Origin: Citrobacter koseri
GTDB lineage: Bacteria > Pseudomonadota > Gammaproteobacteria > Enterobacterales > Enterobacteriaceae
Reading direction: 5' to 3'
DNA length: 64,000 nt
NCBI GenBank assembly: GCA_900446925.1
Contig: UAVY01000004.1
Location: 124,001 to 188,000 of the forward strand
Shown here: one piece after another, positions 1-15,530 of the stretch
How the letters are laid out: every line of letters begins with the position of its first letter
Position numbering within the stretch: position 1 is the stretch's first letter
The notes under the pieces: model-generated
Database searches by the model: none
What the model was told of the DNA's origin: nothing
Seen by the model: the letters and a program-made list of their open reading frames with translations, nothing else
Translations under genes and position numbers: made by a program

Positions 1-207
1 GTTTATTAACTGAAATGAGCGTGGTTTTCAGAAGTGGATTAATGTTTCAAAATATTGGCAGTAAGTCACATAAAATTTATGGTTACAGGGTCATAGTAAT
101 GCCATGGACCCCATTCACCGGAGGATGTAATCACTGCAATCGGTTAAATTATCTTCTCTTGAGGATAATGTTTTCGTAGAATAGCCATAATAATAAGAGA
201 GGTTGTT
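1..207. other. Non-coding leader before ypfM
   Basis: No gene is recognised here. The stretch is AT-rich and ends in a purine-rich ribosome binding sequence (GAGAGG) just before the ypfM start at 208. In E. coli relatives yffB and dapE lie beyond this side of acrD, but no yffB start was found within the window. Confidence 0.4.
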
Positions 208-267
208 ATGATTGAACGTGAACTGGGGAACTGGAAAGATTTTATCGAAGTTATGCTTCGCAAATAA
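208..267 (+). CDS. ypfM: Small protein YpfM (19 residues)
   Basis: This is a tiny ORF whose translation begins MIERELGNWK and ends EVMLRK, matching the 19-residue E. coli small protein YpfM as I recall it. Its function is unknown. It has a good upstream ribosome binding sequence (GAGAGG with about 6 bases of spacing). It is convergent with acrD and shares the hairpin at 308-335. The gene is intact although its large neighbour acrD is full of frame breaks. It is too short for usual gene callers. Confidence 0.85.
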   Translation: MIERELGNWKDFIEVMLRK

Positions 268-307
268 ATTTCTGGAAGATATCCTGATCCTGAAAAGGAT
301 AAGAAAA

Positions 308-335
308 AGGCGACTCAAAGTAAGTCGCCTTTTTT
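308..335. terminator. Bidirectional terminator between ypfM and acrD
   Basis: A perfect 8-bp stem (AGGCGACT / AGTCGCCT) is followed by six T on the plus strand and preceded by an A-rich run that gives U-rich RNA on the minus strand. It therefore serves both convergent genes, ypfM and acrD. Confidence 0.8.
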
Positions 336-340
336 GTGTC

Positions 341-3464
<3,124 letters not shown>

Positions 3465-3535
3465 TAAAGGAGGACCTCGTGTTTCTGCGTATAATTATTG
3501 GGTATGACCTGCTTCACTGTAGCGGCAAGGTACGT

Positions 3536-3553
3536 GTCAAACGTGGAGAAAAA
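3536..3553 (-). promoter_or_regulatory. Candidate BaeR box upstream of acrD
   Basis: Read on the minus strand this is TTTTTCTCCACGTTTGAC, about 72 bases upstream of the acrD start. As I recall it, the BaeR operator of mdtA and acrD is TTTTTCTCCATDATTGGC, which gives about 15 of 18 positions matching. acrD is a known BaeSR envelope-stress target. The assignment rests on sequence similarity and position only. Confidence 0.55.
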
Positions 3554-3649
3554 AAGAAGATAATGTAAATTATCATGCACGTTTACAGCATACATTTTGT
3601 GCCAGTGCCGCCCTGTCTGTATTCCCGCCGTGCGGTGCTTTGCCGTTCT

Positions 3650-5350
3650 TTACGCTAATTGACCCTCTTCATCTTCCGATGAGCGAAAACTGATGCTGAC
3701 CAGCGTCCCGCCCCCTGACGGTTGCGAGAAATTCAGCGTGCCGCTAAGTCTTTCCGCACGCTCGCGCATAATGTTCAGACCGTAGTGCCCCGTTGGTTCG
3801 TTCGGTTCGCCAATACCGACGCCGTTATCCCGAATATAGACCGTATGGTTGCCGTCGGGGGCGGTGACGCAGCTAACGGCGATCTCCGTGGCGCTGGCGT
3901 GTTTAATCGCATTCAGCACCGCCTCGCGAACGATTTGTAACAGGTGCACCTGCATTTGCGCATCCAGCGCCAGCGTCGGTAAACGGCAATCCAGCGTCAG
4001 TTTCGCGGAGGTCTGGCTTTGCAGGGTATCCAGCATTTCATGCAGCGCAGAAGGTAAGTCGGCCTGCTGTAACGTCAGGCGGAAGGTGGTCAGCAGCTCG
4101 CGCAACTGACGATAAGCGTCGTTCAGCGCCCGGGAGAAATCCGCCATGATGCTTTGCGCGGGGAGATTATCTTCTGGAATTGAGCGCTTCAGCAGCGTCA
4201 ACTGAATGCGCAAATAGGAGAGCACCTGCGCCAGTGAGTCATGCAGCTCGCGGGCGATAGTCGCGCGCTCTTCCATCAGCAGCAGTTGCTGGAAATGTTT
4301 TTGCGCCTGATTAAAGTACAAACCGCGCCCCAGCATGGTCGATACGCTGTGCAGCAGCGGGGTGGAGGCGCTGACGTTGGGGCTTTGCCAGTGCAGTTCG
4401 CCGTAGACCGTTTCCTGCATCGTGACCGGCAGTATCTGCATGGGCAAATCAGCGCTTTCCGCTCCTTCGCTGATCCGCCAGTTATCGCCCACGGTTAATT
4501 CCAGATAGTACGCGGCGTCATGTTCGCGGACGATCTGTAAAATATGGCGGAAACAGTGAACGTCGATTTGGCTGGTATTGAGCGCCTGTGAGCACTGGTA
4601 CAGCACTTCCAGACGGCGGTTGGCTTCGTGCAGATCGTGGGTTTTTTCTTCTACCGAAGCTTCGAGAGAGCGGTACAGCTTATGCAACTCGCTCGACATC
4701 TGGCTAAACGTTTTGGCCAGCAGCCCCAGCTCATTCGGCAAGTGGGTATTTAGCGGCGGGATGTCGAACTGACCATGTTCAATGTGCTGGCTGGCGGCGA
4801 CCAGCTGGTTAAGCGGCTGGACTACCTGCTGGCGAATCCGCCGCAGGGTGAAAAAGACCAGCGTGAAGATCCCGATGCCGCCCGCCAGCGATATGCCGAC
4901 CACCAGCATCACCTTGCGCTCGGCATAGTGTTGCAGCGCCAGAACGAAGAGATCGATCTGATCGACATAGTTATTAATATTGGCGCGATACCACTTTATA
5001 TCCGCATCCACCAGTCTCGTGTTCATCTCCAGCCAGTTCGCATGCAGTTGCCCGTAACGGCTTTTAACCGTCTGCGGGACGTACCAGGCGTTCAGGTTAC
5101 TTAACGCGGGAGAGTTGAGCGCTTGCTGAAAAAGCTGACGGTGCGCGTTCAATTGCGGACTGCCGCTTTGCAGATCGTAACCCAGTCGGTAGCTCTGCAT
5201 ACGCAGTGAACCGGCCACGTTAATGGCCTCGGCATCCCGCAAACTGCTCGCCAGCGTCAGCAGGGCGATACCGGTTGAGAGAATCGACAGCAGCACAATG
5301 TAAAAAAAGGCCCGGGCCAGGCTGGCCGAGACAGGGCGTTTGACGACCAC
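3650..5350 (-). CDS. narQ: NarQ nitrate/nitrite sensor histidine kinase
   Basis: NarQ is the membrane sensor that responds to nitrate and nitrite and phosphorylates NarL and NarP. The 566-residue product is the family length and is intact. There is an N-terminal transmembrane segment (about residues 14-34), then the periplasmic P-box (AGSLRMQSYRLGY), which binds nitrate. A second transmembrane segment lies near residues 147-170 and is followed by a HAMP linker. A GAF-like region follows. The HisKA_3 H-box is ERATIARELHDSLAQV and the ATPase has DNGVGIG and GLNIMRERA motifs. The start MVVKRPVSASLARAF matches E. coli. It is divergent from aegA and upstream of acrD. Confidence 0.96.
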   Translation of the reverse strand: MVVKRPVSASLARAFFYIVLLSILSTGIALLTLASSLRDAEAINVAGSLRMQSYRLGYDLQSGSPQLNAHRQLFQQALNSPALSNLNAWYVPQTVKSRYGQLHANWLEMNTRLVDADIKWYRANINNYVDQIDLFVLALQHYAERKVMLVVGISLAGGIGIFTLVFFTLRRIRQQVVQPLNQLVAASQHIEHGQFDIPPLNTHLPNELGLLAKTFSQMSSELHKLYRSLEASVEEKTHDLHEANRRLEVLYQCSQALNTSQIDVHCFRHILQIVREHDAAYYLELTVGDNWRISEGAESADLPMQILPVTMQETVYGELHWQSPNVSASTPLLHSVSTMLGRGLYFNQAQKHFQQLLLMEERATIARELHDSLAQVLSYLRIQLTLLKRSIPEDNLPAQSIMADFSRALNDAYRQLRELLTTFRLTLQQADLPSALHEMLDTLQSQTSAKLTLDCRLPTLALDAQMQVHLLQIVREAVLNAIKHASATEIAVSCVTAPDGNHTVYIRDNGVGIGEPNEPTGHYGLNIMRERAERLSGTLNFSQPSGGGTLVSISFRSSEDEEGQLA

Positions 5351-5568
5351 GCGCGTAATCCCCGAAAAATATGCTCACAGTGAACGGATAAATATTGGCA
5401 AGTGTAACTGAAACGCAATTTCACCAGCGATGAAATAAATTGATCTGCCACAGGTTCTGGATAAATAGTTGTGCGTCCTGGGCAAATGAACATTGCCGAC
5501 CCCTTCGGCGTCGGTTAATAACATTCATATAAAGAATAAGGTTTTTGCCACCAAAACAGAAGGACGCC
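5351..5568. promoter_or_regulatory. Divergent narQ/aegA promoter region
   Basis: This 218-base intergenic stretch must hold the narQ and aegA promoters. A single FNR-like half site (TTGAT at about 5440) is present without a good second half. A hairpin (CCGAC...GTCGG, about 5497-5515) lies in the aegA leader. No strong sigma-70 elements can be assigned with confidence. Confidence 0.35.
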
Positions 5569-7544
<1,976 letters not shown>

Positions 7545-7635
7545 GTCTCCATTCGGCGCGAGCAGCATGATAGCGCGCAGACAAAACCGGCCTTGCGGCG
7601 TAAGATTACCTGTCTTCTTACGCTGTGGAGCCGGT

Positions 7636-8211
7636 ATGTCGCAAAAAATTACTCTCATCAAAGACAAAGTTCTCTCTGATAACTACTTTATCCTGCGCAA
7701 TATTACCTACGATCTGACCCGTAAAAATGGCGATGTGATTCGCCATAAGCGCGAGGTTTACGATCGCGGCAATGGCGCAACGATCCTGCTGTATAACCGC
7801 GAAAAACAGACCGTGGTGCTCATCCGCCAGTTTCGCGTCGCCACCTGGGTGAACGGCAATGAAAGCGGCCAGTTGATAGAAACCTGCGCCGGGCTGCTGG
7901 ATAACGACGAGCCGGAAGCGTGCATTCGCAAAGAAGCGATTGAAGAGACCGGCTATGAAGTGGGTGAGGTGCGTAAACTGTTTGAGTTATATATGTCGCC
8001 TGGCGGCGTGACGGAACTGATTCACTTCTTCATTGCAGAATACAGCGACAGCCAGCGGGCAAACGCAGGCGGCGGTGTGGAAGATGAAGATATTGAGGTA
8101 CTGGAACTGCCATTAACACAGGCGCTGGCGATGATCAAAACCGGTGAGATACGAGACGGTAAGACCGTGTTATTGCTCAATTATTTGCATTCTTCCTCGC
8201 TAATGGATTGA
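7636..8211 (+). CDS. nudK: NudK GDP-mannose hydrolase (Nudix)
   Basis: NudK (YffH) is a cytoplasmic Nudix hydrolase that cleaves GDP-mannose to GMP and mannose 1-phosphate. The ORF of 191 residues is intact and has the family length. The Nudix helix is visible as the region from [14 protein letters not shown] to KEAIEETGY, with the metal-binding glutamates. The start [11 protein letters not shown] was chosen over an in-frame upstream start at 7567 because it matches the family N-terminus and follows a GGAG sequence. It is preceded by about 90 non-coding bases after aegA and probably has its own promoter. Confidence 0.95.
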   Translation: MSQKITLIKDKVLSDNYFILRNITYDLTRKNGDVIRHKREVYDRGNGATILLYNREKQTVVLIRQFRVATWVNGNESGQLIETCAGLLDNDEPEACIRKEAIEETGYEVGEVRKLFELYMSPGGVTELIHFFIAEYSDSQRANAGGGVEDEDIEVLELPLTQALAMIKTGEIRDGKTVLLLNYLHSSSLMD

Positions 8212-8337
8212 TAAATAAGGTTTATATTTCTTTACATAATGATGCCGCTATCCGACAAATCTGATTGAGCCACAGGAGTCGCGCAAGGAAGATACCGCCT
8301 AAAGCCGTTTCGTTTTTCTTCTGGGGTTGTACCGTCC

Positions 8338-9383
8338 ATGCGCAATCGCGTTATTTTCGTTTTCCTGCTCGGCCTGCTGCCGACGTCGCTGACGTGGGCG
8401 GCGCCAGCGCAGCAGACTTTTTCTGACTGGCAGGTCACCTGTAACAATCAGAACTTTTGCGTGGCGCGTAATACCGGCGAACATCGCGGGCTGGTGATGA
8501 CGTTAAGCCGCAGCGCCGGGGCGCATACCGATGCGGTACTTCGCATTGATTTGGGGGGGGCTGACCTCGCCCGGTGCGAAAGAGGCGGAGATTGCGCCGC
8601 GTCTGCTGCTGGATGAAAAACCGCTGCCGCTAAATGCCGGGCAATGGCGTATCACGCCCTGGCATCTGATGACGGGACGACACCGCCACCATTGCCGCGT
8701 TTTTACAGACCATTCAGGAAGCCCAGGCGATTACCCTGAAAAAGGGAAAACAGACGATTTCTCTGGTGGGGCTTAAAGCTGCGCTGTTGTTTATCGACGC
8801 ACAGCAAAAACGCGTTGGCAGCGAAACGGCGTGGATTGATAAAGGGAATGATCCGCCGCTCAGCGTGCCGCCCGCGCCAGCGCTGAAAGGCGTGGCTATC
8901 GTCAACCCAACGCCGACGCCGCTCTCTTATGATGAACGCAACGATCTGCTGGATTACGGTAACTGGCGGATGAACAGTATTCACTGCTCGCTTGACCCGA
9001 TGCGCCGGGAAGTGCGCGTCGCGGCCCTGACCGATGACAAAGCCCTGCTGATGATCGGTTGCGAAGCCGGAGCCTATAATACGGTCGATCTCGCGTGGAT
9101 TGTCTCACGCAAAAAACCATTCGCCTCCCGCGCTGTACGGTTGCGTTTGCCCTTTAACTCCGGGGCTGAAAGCAATGATATGGAGCTGATGAACGCGGTT
9201 TTTGACGAGAAATCCCGGGAATTAATCACGCTGGCAAAAGGGCGTGGGTTGGCCGATTGCGGTATCCAGACGCGCTGGCGTTTTGACGGCCAGCGTTTTC
9301 GTCTGGTGCGTTATGCCGAAGAGCCAAGCTGCGATAACTGGCATGGGCCAGATGCCTGGCCCACGTTGTGGATCACACGTTAG
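8338..9383 (+). CDS. ypfG: YpfG, DUF1176 periplasmic protein (frame-broken)
   Basis: This encodes a DUF1176 protein of unknown function with a cleavable signal peptide (MRNRVIFVFLLGLLPTSLTWA, cleavage probably after AWA/AP). The mature N-terminus AQQTFSDWQVTCNNQNFC has the cysteine pair usual for the family. The span of 1046 bases is two more than needed for the 347-residue E. coli protein. One extra G is evident in the nine-G run at about 8552-8560, and a second break lies near 8680. The C-terminal half from 8766 reads cleanly to EEPSCDNWHGPDAWPTLWITR. It is followed by a REP element. Confidence 0.85.
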
Positions 9384-9388
9384 GGGCG

Positions 9389-9466
9389 CCCGGTGGCGCT
9401 AACGCTTACCGGGCCTACGGGCCATTTTGTAGGCCGGATAAGACGCATCGCGTCGCCATCCGGCTT
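9389..9466. repeat. REP/BIME element between ypfG and tktB
   Basis: Two oppositely oriented REP-like units (GGTGGCGCT...CCGGGCCTAC and GTAGGCCGGATAAG...GCCATCCGGC) lie between the convergent genes ypfG and tktB. They form the palindromic stem-loops typical of enterobacterial BIMEs, which stabilise upstream mRNA or bind DNA gyrase. Confidence 0.8.
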
Positions 9467-9485
9467 CCGACCCACTCATCCATTT

Positions 9486-11487
9486 TCACGCTTTAAGCAC
9501 CTTATGCGCTTTTTCGACGATATTCTCGACCGTAAAGCCGAAATAAGGGAACAGTTTTTCGGCCGGGGCCGATTCGCCATATCCCGTCATCCCGACAATC
9601 GCGCCTTTCAGCCCGACATATTTGTACCAGTAGTCGGCAATGCCTGCCTCAATCGCCACGCGAGCGGCAACGTTCGACGGCAGCACGGATTCGCGATACG
9701 CCTCATCCTGAGCATCAAAAATATCCGTCGAAGGCAGGGACACCACCCGGACGTTATGGCCTTCTCCGGTTAGCTTTTCCGCCGCCAGCAGAGTGATTTC
9801 CATTTCAGACCCGGTAGCAATCAGGATTACATCCGGCTTACCGCCGCTGTCTTTCAGCACATAACCACCACGGGCGATCTCCTTCACCTGCTCCGGGGTA
9901 CGCTCCACCTGCGCCAGATTCTGCCTTGAGAGAATCAGCGCCGTCGGGCCGGTATGGCGCTCAACCGCCAGCTTCCAGCCGACTGCCGCCTCAACCTGAT
10001 CGCACGGACGCCAGGTGCTGAAATTTGGCGTCAGACGCAGGCTGGCCAGTTGCTCCATGGCCTGGTGCGTCGGCCCATCTTCACCCAGCCCGATAGAGTC
10101 GTGGGTATAAACCATGACTCTGCCGGGCTTTCATCAACGCCGCCATTCGCGCCGCGTTACGGGCGTATTCCACAAACATCAGGAAGGTCGCGGTGTAAGG
10201 CACGAATCCGCCGTGGTGGGCAATGCCGTTGGCAATGGCCGTCATACCAAATTCGCGCACGCCGTAGTGAATGTAATTCCCGGCCGGATCTTCTTTCAGC
10301 GACGTCGAACCTTTCCAGATAGTCAGGTTACTGGGCGCGAGATCCGCCGAGCCGCCGAGCAGTTCCGGCAGTATTGGGCCGTAGGCGTTCAGCGTATTTT
10401 GCGATGCCTTGCGGGTGGCGATTTTGGCCGGGTTGGCCTGCAATTCAGCAATGTATTTTCGCGTCGTGGTTTCCCAGGACTCTGGCAACTCGCCGCGCAT
10501 TCGTCGGGTAAACGCTCTTGCCAGATCGGGATACGCTTTCTGATACGCCGCGAACTTCTCCTGCCATGCCTGCTGCGCTTTTTCACCTTTTTCACGCGCA
10601 TCCCAGGCACGGTAAATCTCTTTCGGGATCTCAAAAGCAGGGTGATGCCAGCCCAGTTTCTGGCGGGTCAGCGCCACCTCTTCTTCTCCCAGCGCCGCGC
10701 CGTGAGACTCCTCTTTCCCGGCTTTATTCGGTGAGCCGAAGCCGATTACCGTCCGGCAAATAATCAACGACGGTTTGTCTTTCACACTCTGCGCTTCAAG
10801 AATCGCTTTCTTCACGGCTTCGGGATCGTGGTCCGTCGATCTCATGCACTACATGCCAGTGATACGCTTCGAACCGTTTGGCGGTATCGTCGGTAAACCA
10901 GCCTTCGGTTTCGCCATCAATTGAGATGCCGTTGTGATCGTAGAAGCCGATTAGCTTGCCCAGCCCCAGCGTACCCCGCCAGCGAGCAGACTTCGTGCGA
11001 AATCCCCTCCATCAGGCAGCCATCGCCCATAAAGACATACGTGTAGTGATCGACGATGTCATGATCGGGCTGATTAAACTGCGCGGCCAGCGTGCGTTCG
11101 GCAATCGCCAGACCGACGGCATTCGCCAGTCCCTGACCTAATGGCCCGGTGGTGGTTTCAAACGCCTGGCGTATAGCCGATTTCCGGGTGTCCCGGCGTT
11201 TTTGAATGGAGCTGACGGAAGTTTTTCAGCTCCTCGATTGGCAGATCGTAGCCGGTCAGGTGCAGCAGGCTGTAGAGCAGCATTGGACGCGTGGCCGTTG
11301 GAAAGAATAAAGCGATCGCGGTCATACCAGGTGGGGGTCGGTCGGGTTGTGGCGGAGAAAATCATTCCACAGCACTTCGGCAATATCCGCCATGCCCCAT
11401 CGGCGCGCCGGGATGACCGGAATTGGCTTTTTGTACGGCATCCATACTGAGCGCACGAATGGCATTGGCAAGGTCTTTTCGGGACAT
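9486..11487 (-). CDS. tktB: TktB transketolase 2 (frame-broken)
   Basis: TktB is a thiamine diphosphate-dependent transketolase of the non-oxidative pentose phosphate pathway, the RpoS-linked isozyme. The C-terminal 209 residues ([18 protein letters not shown] to KAHKVLKA) and the central part ([20 protein letters not shown] onward) are conserved. The N-terminal third is in several frames, with visible pieces [17 protein letters not shown] and [13 protein letters not shown]. The start [10 protein letters not shown] is read at 11487. Breaks occur near 10105, 10840, 10975, 11190, 11295, 11330 and 11440. The stop at 9486 gives the C-terminus KVLKA, slightly shorter than in E. coli. It lies 20 bases downstream of talA, so the two are one operon. 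Confidence 0.92.
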
Positions 11488-11507
11488 AAATCACTCCGTG
11501 GCAAGGT

Positions 11508-12460
11508 TTACAGTTTGGCGGCGAGCAGGTCTTCCAGTTTGCGTTGGTCAACGGCGAACAGGCGGATACCTTCCGACAGTTTCTCAACGGCCATCGCGTC
11601 CTGATTATGTTCCCAGCGGAATTCCGCTTCGGTCATCGGGGTCGGGCGATGGAACGTCTGCGATGACGGCACCAGTTTGCGGATCACCGGCTCTTCTTTT
11701 TCTTGTAGCGCTTTCAGTAGGTTGGGAGAAATGGTCAGGCGGTCGCAGCCTGTCAGCGCCAGGATTTGCTCGGTGCGACGGAAACTGGCCCCCATGACGA
11801 TGGTTTCGTAGCGGTGACGTTTGAAGTAGTCATAGATATTACGTACCGATTTCACCCCCGGATCTTCTTCCACGACGTAGGGGTCCATCGGGCTGTGCGC
11901 CTGATACCAGTCATAGATACGCCCGACAAACGGCGAAACCAGAAAAACGCCCGCTTCCGCGCCAGGCGCGCGCCTGTGCAAAAGAGAACAGCAGCGTCAG
12001 GTTACAGTTGATGCCTTCTTTCTCCAGCTCTTCCGCCGCCCGTATCCCTTCCCAGGTTGACGCGAGCTTAATTAAAATGCGCGATTTTTCCACGCCCTGC
12101 TGCTGGTAGAGGTCAACCAGGTGGCGGGCCTTCTGCATACTTTTTTCTTTATCGAAGGATAAGCGCGCGTCCACTTCCGTAGAGACCCGTCCGGGGACGA
12201 TTTTCAGAATTTCCGCACCGAAATTGACGGCCAGTTTATCGCTGGCCTCGGCGACCTGTTGCTCCTGGGTTTTACCGCGTTTCTTGCCCCAGGCGATCGC
12301 GTCATCAATCAAATGGCTGTATTGCGCAAGGCCAGCCGCTTTTAGCAGCAGCGAGGGATTGGTGGTGGCGTCCTGAGGCTGATAATGGGCGAATGGATTC
12401 GATATCGCCGCTGTCTGCCACGACAGTGGTGAATTGTTTGATGCCGTCTAACTGGTTCAT
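11508..12460 (-). CDS. talA: TalA transaldolase A (frame-broken)
   Basis: TalA transfers a dihydroxyacetone unit from sedoheptulose 7-phosphate to glyceraldehyde 3-phosphate in the pentose phosphate pathway. The Schiff-base lysine region ([20 protein letters not shown]) and the following [15 protein letters not shown] are visible, as is the C-terminus [22 protein letters not shown]. The start is [15 protein letters not shown] at 12460. The span is 953 bases against 951 for the 316-residue E. coli enzyme, a net gain of two. Breaks lie near 11960 and 12345-12400. It is the first gene of the talA-tktB pair, paralogous to talB-tktA elsewhere. Confidence 0.92.
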
Positions 12461-12543
12461 AGGAAATACTCCTTGAAAAGTAAAGCGTTAGGTGAGTGCG
12501 TTGATTCACACTTCTGAGAAATTCATGCAGTACACAACAAAAA

Positions 12544-12551
12544 AAGCATAG
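12544..12551 (-). promoter_or_regulatory. Candidate RpoS-type -10 element for talA-tktB
   Basis: Read on the minus strand, CTATGCTT preceded by TG resembles the extended -10 preferred by sigma-S. It lies 84 bases upstream of the talA start. talA and tktB are known members of the RpoS regulon. The surrounding 12461-12740 region also holds the divergent maeB promoter, for which I could not assign elements. Confidence 0.45.
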
Positions 12552-12740
12552 CAGACAGGCATGGTAATGCGGGTTTAAGCGGGTAACATGGATGCTATAA
12601 ATTGATAACAAATTCTTTCTTTGAGTAGTGAGAGTATGGCTACCTTCAAAGTTTATGCCGCGCAGGGAGGTGATAATGTGCGGCGCAACCAGAGGTTACC
12701 CGCGCCACTTTTTTGATCGATACGTGAAAGGAACAACAAG

Positions 12741-15021
12741 ATGGATGACCAATTAAAACAAAGCGCCCTCGATTTCCACGAATTTCCCGTTCCAGGTAAA
12801 ATCCAGGTTTCCCCGACCAAGCCCCTTGCCACACAGCGCGATCTGGCGCTGGCCTATTCGCCAGGCGTAGCGGCGCCGTGTCTTGAAATTGAAAAAGACC
12901 CGCTGGCGGCTTACAAATACACCGCTCGCGGCAATCTGGTCGCGGTGGTCTCTAACGGAACGGCGGTACTCGGCCTGGGCAACATCGGCGCGCTGGCCGG
13001 TAAACCGGTAATGGAAGGTAAGGGCGTTCTGTTTAAGAAATTCGCGGGCATCGACGTGTTTGATATTGAAGTCGACGAACATAACCCGGATAAATTCATT
13101 GATGTCGTTGCCGCGCTGGAGCCGACGTTCGGCGGGATTAACCTCGAAGATATTAAAGCGCCTGAATGTTTCTATATCGAGCAGAAACTGCGTGAGCGCA
13201 TGAATATTCCGGTATTCCATGATGACCAGCACGGAACGGCGATTATCAGCACCGCCGCGATTCTTAACGGCCTGCGCGTGGTGGAAAAAAATATCTCTGA
13301 CGTGCGGATGGTGGTTTCCGGTGCAGGGGCGGCGGCAATCGCCTGTATGAACCTGCTGGTGGCGTTGGGGATGCAGAAACACAATATCGTGGTCTGTGAC
13401 TCGAAAGGCGTTATCTATAAAGATCGCGAACCCAACATGGTGGAGACCAAAGCGGCCTATGCGGTGGTGGATGACGGCAAACGCACGCTGGATGACGTGA
13501 TTGACGGGGCGGACATTTTCCTGGGCTGTTCCGGCCCGAAAGTGCTGACCCAGGAGATGGTGAAAAAAATGGCGCGTGCGCCGATGATCCTGGCGCTGGC
13601 GAACCCGGAGCCGGAAATTCTGCCGCCGCTGGCGAAAGAAGTGCGTTCAGACGCCATCATTTGTACCGGACGTTCCGACTATCCGAACCAGGTCAACAAC
13701 GTGCTCTGCTTCCCGTTCATCTTCCGTGGCGCGCTGGATGTCGGCGCAACCGCGATCAACGAAGAGATGAAACTGGCGGCGGTACACGCCATTGCCGAAC
13801 TGGCGCACGCCGAACAAAGTGAAGTGGTCGCTTCCGCCTATGGCGATCAAGATTTGAGCTTCGGCCCGGAATACATCATTCCAAAACCGTTCGACCCGCG
13901 CCTGATTGTGAAGATTGCGCCTGCCGTGGCGAAAGCGGCGATGGACTCCGGCGTGGCAACGCGGCCGATCGCTGATTTCGATGCCTACATCGATAAGCTG
14001 ACCGAATTTGTCTACAAAACCAACCTGTTCATGAAGCCAATTTTCTCTCTGGCCCGTAAGCGCCGAAGCGCGTAGTGCTGGCGGAAGGGGAAGAGGCGCG
14101 TGTCCTGCATGCGACGCAGGAGCTGATTACGTTAGGTCTGGCGAAACCGATCCTGATTGGTCGCCCGAGCGTGATCGAAATGCGTATTCAGAAGCTGGGG
14201 CTACAGATCAAATCGGGTGTGGATTTCGAGATCGTCAACAATGAATCCGATCCGCGCTTCAAAGAGTACTGGGGTGAATACTATAAGATCATGAAACGCC
14301 GTGGTGTGACGCAGGAACAGGCGCAGCGGGCGGTGATCAGCAATACCACGGTGATTGGCGCGATCATGGTTCTGCGCGGTGAAGCGGATGCGATGATCTG
14401 CGGCACCATCGGCGAATACCACGAACACTTCAGCGTGGTGCAGGAACTGTTTGGCTACCGTGAGGGCGTCCACGCGGCGGGGGGCGATGAACGCCTTGCT
14501 GTTGCCGAGCGGCAACACCTTTATCGCCGACACCTATGTCAATGACGACCCGACGCCGGAGCAACTGGCGGAAATTACGTTAATGGCTGCGGAAACGGTG
14601 CGCCGCTTTGGTATTGGAGCCGAAGGTGGCGCTGTTGTCGCACTCCAATTTTGGTTCGTCTAAGTCGGTCGCTGCTTGCAAAATGCGTCAGACGCTGGAG
14701 TTAGTACGCGAGCGCGCGCCTGAGCTGATGATCGACGGCGAAATGCACGGTGATGCCGCGCTGGTCGAAAGTATTCGCAACGACAGGATGCCGGACAGCC
14801 CGCTGAAAGGAGCGGCGAATATTTTAATTATGCCTAACGTGGAGGCCGCGCGTATTAGTTACAACTTACTGCGTGTCTCCAGCTCGGAAGGCGTGACGGT
14901 AGGGCCGGTATTGATGGGCGTTGCCAAACCGGTGCATGTATTAACGCGATCGCTTCTGTTCGCCGTATCGTTAATATGGGTGGCGCTGGCGGTGGTCGAA
15001 GCGCAAACACAGCCACTGTAA
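12741..15021 (+). CDS. maeB: MaeB NADP-dependent malic enzyme with PTA-like domain (frame-broken)
   Basis: MaeB decarboxylates malate to pyruvate with NADP and supplies pyruvate and NADPH in gluconeogenic growth. Residues 1 to about 430 are the malic enzyme part ([27 protein letters not shown] and the nucleotide-binding [11 protein letters not shown]). The C-terminal part is a phosphotransacetylase-like regulatory domain that responds to acetyl-CoA. I can identify five indels: a lost G at about 14065, extra G at about 14480 and 14617, a lost C at about 14947 and an extra G at about 14980. The net of +1 explains the 2281-base span against 2280 for 759 residues. The start [19 protein letters not shown] follows GAAAGGAAC. 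It is divergent from talA. Confidence 0.94.
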
Positions 15022-15041
15022 TTTCACTTTAATTCATTCCG

Positions 15042-15065
15042 GCGCGGGATTCCCCGCGCTTTTTT
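15042..15065 (+). terminator. maeB terminator
   Basis: A GC-rich 7-bp stem (GCGCGGG / CCCGCGC) with a four-base loop is followed by six T. It lies 20 bases after the maeB stop and isolates maeB from the eut operon. Confidence 0.85.
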
Positions 15066-15077
15066 ATTTCCTCCTTT

Positions 15078-15099
15078 CTTAGTGATCTACTTCACCTTT
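15078..15099 (+). promoter_or_regulatory. Candidate CRP site in the eut promoter region
   Basis: The core AGTGATCTACTTCACC fits the cAMP-CRP consensus TGTGA-N6-TCACA at 8 of 10 core positions. Its centre is about 95 bases upstream of the eutS start. eut expression is known to need EutR with ethanolamine and B12, and to be catabolite controlled. No EutR operator could be assigned by eye in 15100-15181. Confidence 0.55.
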
Positions 15100-15181
15100 T
15101 AAATCTGCTTGCCGAATTTTGTTATTTACTCTGGACAAAAAATTGCCACGATGAGGTCAGTTTCAGCGGAGGCGGTGAGCA

Positions 15182-15517
15182 ATGGATAAAGAACGCATTA
15201 TTCAGGAATTTGTGCCGGGGAAACAGGTCACGCTGGCGCATCTGATTGCCCACCGGGTGAAGAACTGGCGAAAAGATCGGCGTTCCCGAAGCGGGCGCCA
15301 TCGGCATCATGACGCTAACGCCAGGGGAAACGGCGATGATCGCGGGGCGATTTAGCCATGAAAGCCGCCGATGTTCATATCGGTTTTCTCGATAGATTCA
15401 GCGGCGCGCTGGTGATTTATGGCTCCGTTGGCGGCCGTCGAGGAAGCCTTATTGCAAACGGTCAGCGGGCTGGGACGCTTATTAAATTTCACGTTGTGCG
15501 AATTAACAAAAAGTTAA
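15182..15517 (+). CDS. eutS: EutS microcompartment shell protein (frame-broken)
   Basis: EutS is a small hexameric BMC-domain shell protein of the ethanolamine microcompartment, known for its bent hexamer. The start [20 protein letters not shown] and the end [15 protein letters not shown] are clear. The span of 336 bases equals exactly 111 codons plus stop. Even so, the middle is out of frame: a C is lost at about 15248 and an A near 15272, and a G is gained near 15347 and 15434, giving a net of zero. After correction it is a full BMC protein. It is the first gene of the eut operon, preceded by AGCGGAGG. Confidence 0.9.
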
Positions 15518-15530
15518 TTGGGGGGCGGCA

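Noticed and set aside
5497..5515. Hairpin CCGAC/GTCGG in the aegA leader as a riboswitch
   Set aside because: A single 5-bp stem without further structure; too little to claim a switch.
12753..13382. 209-codon frame antisense to maeB
   Set aside because: Shadow of the conserved malic enzyme domain; no domain or start signal.
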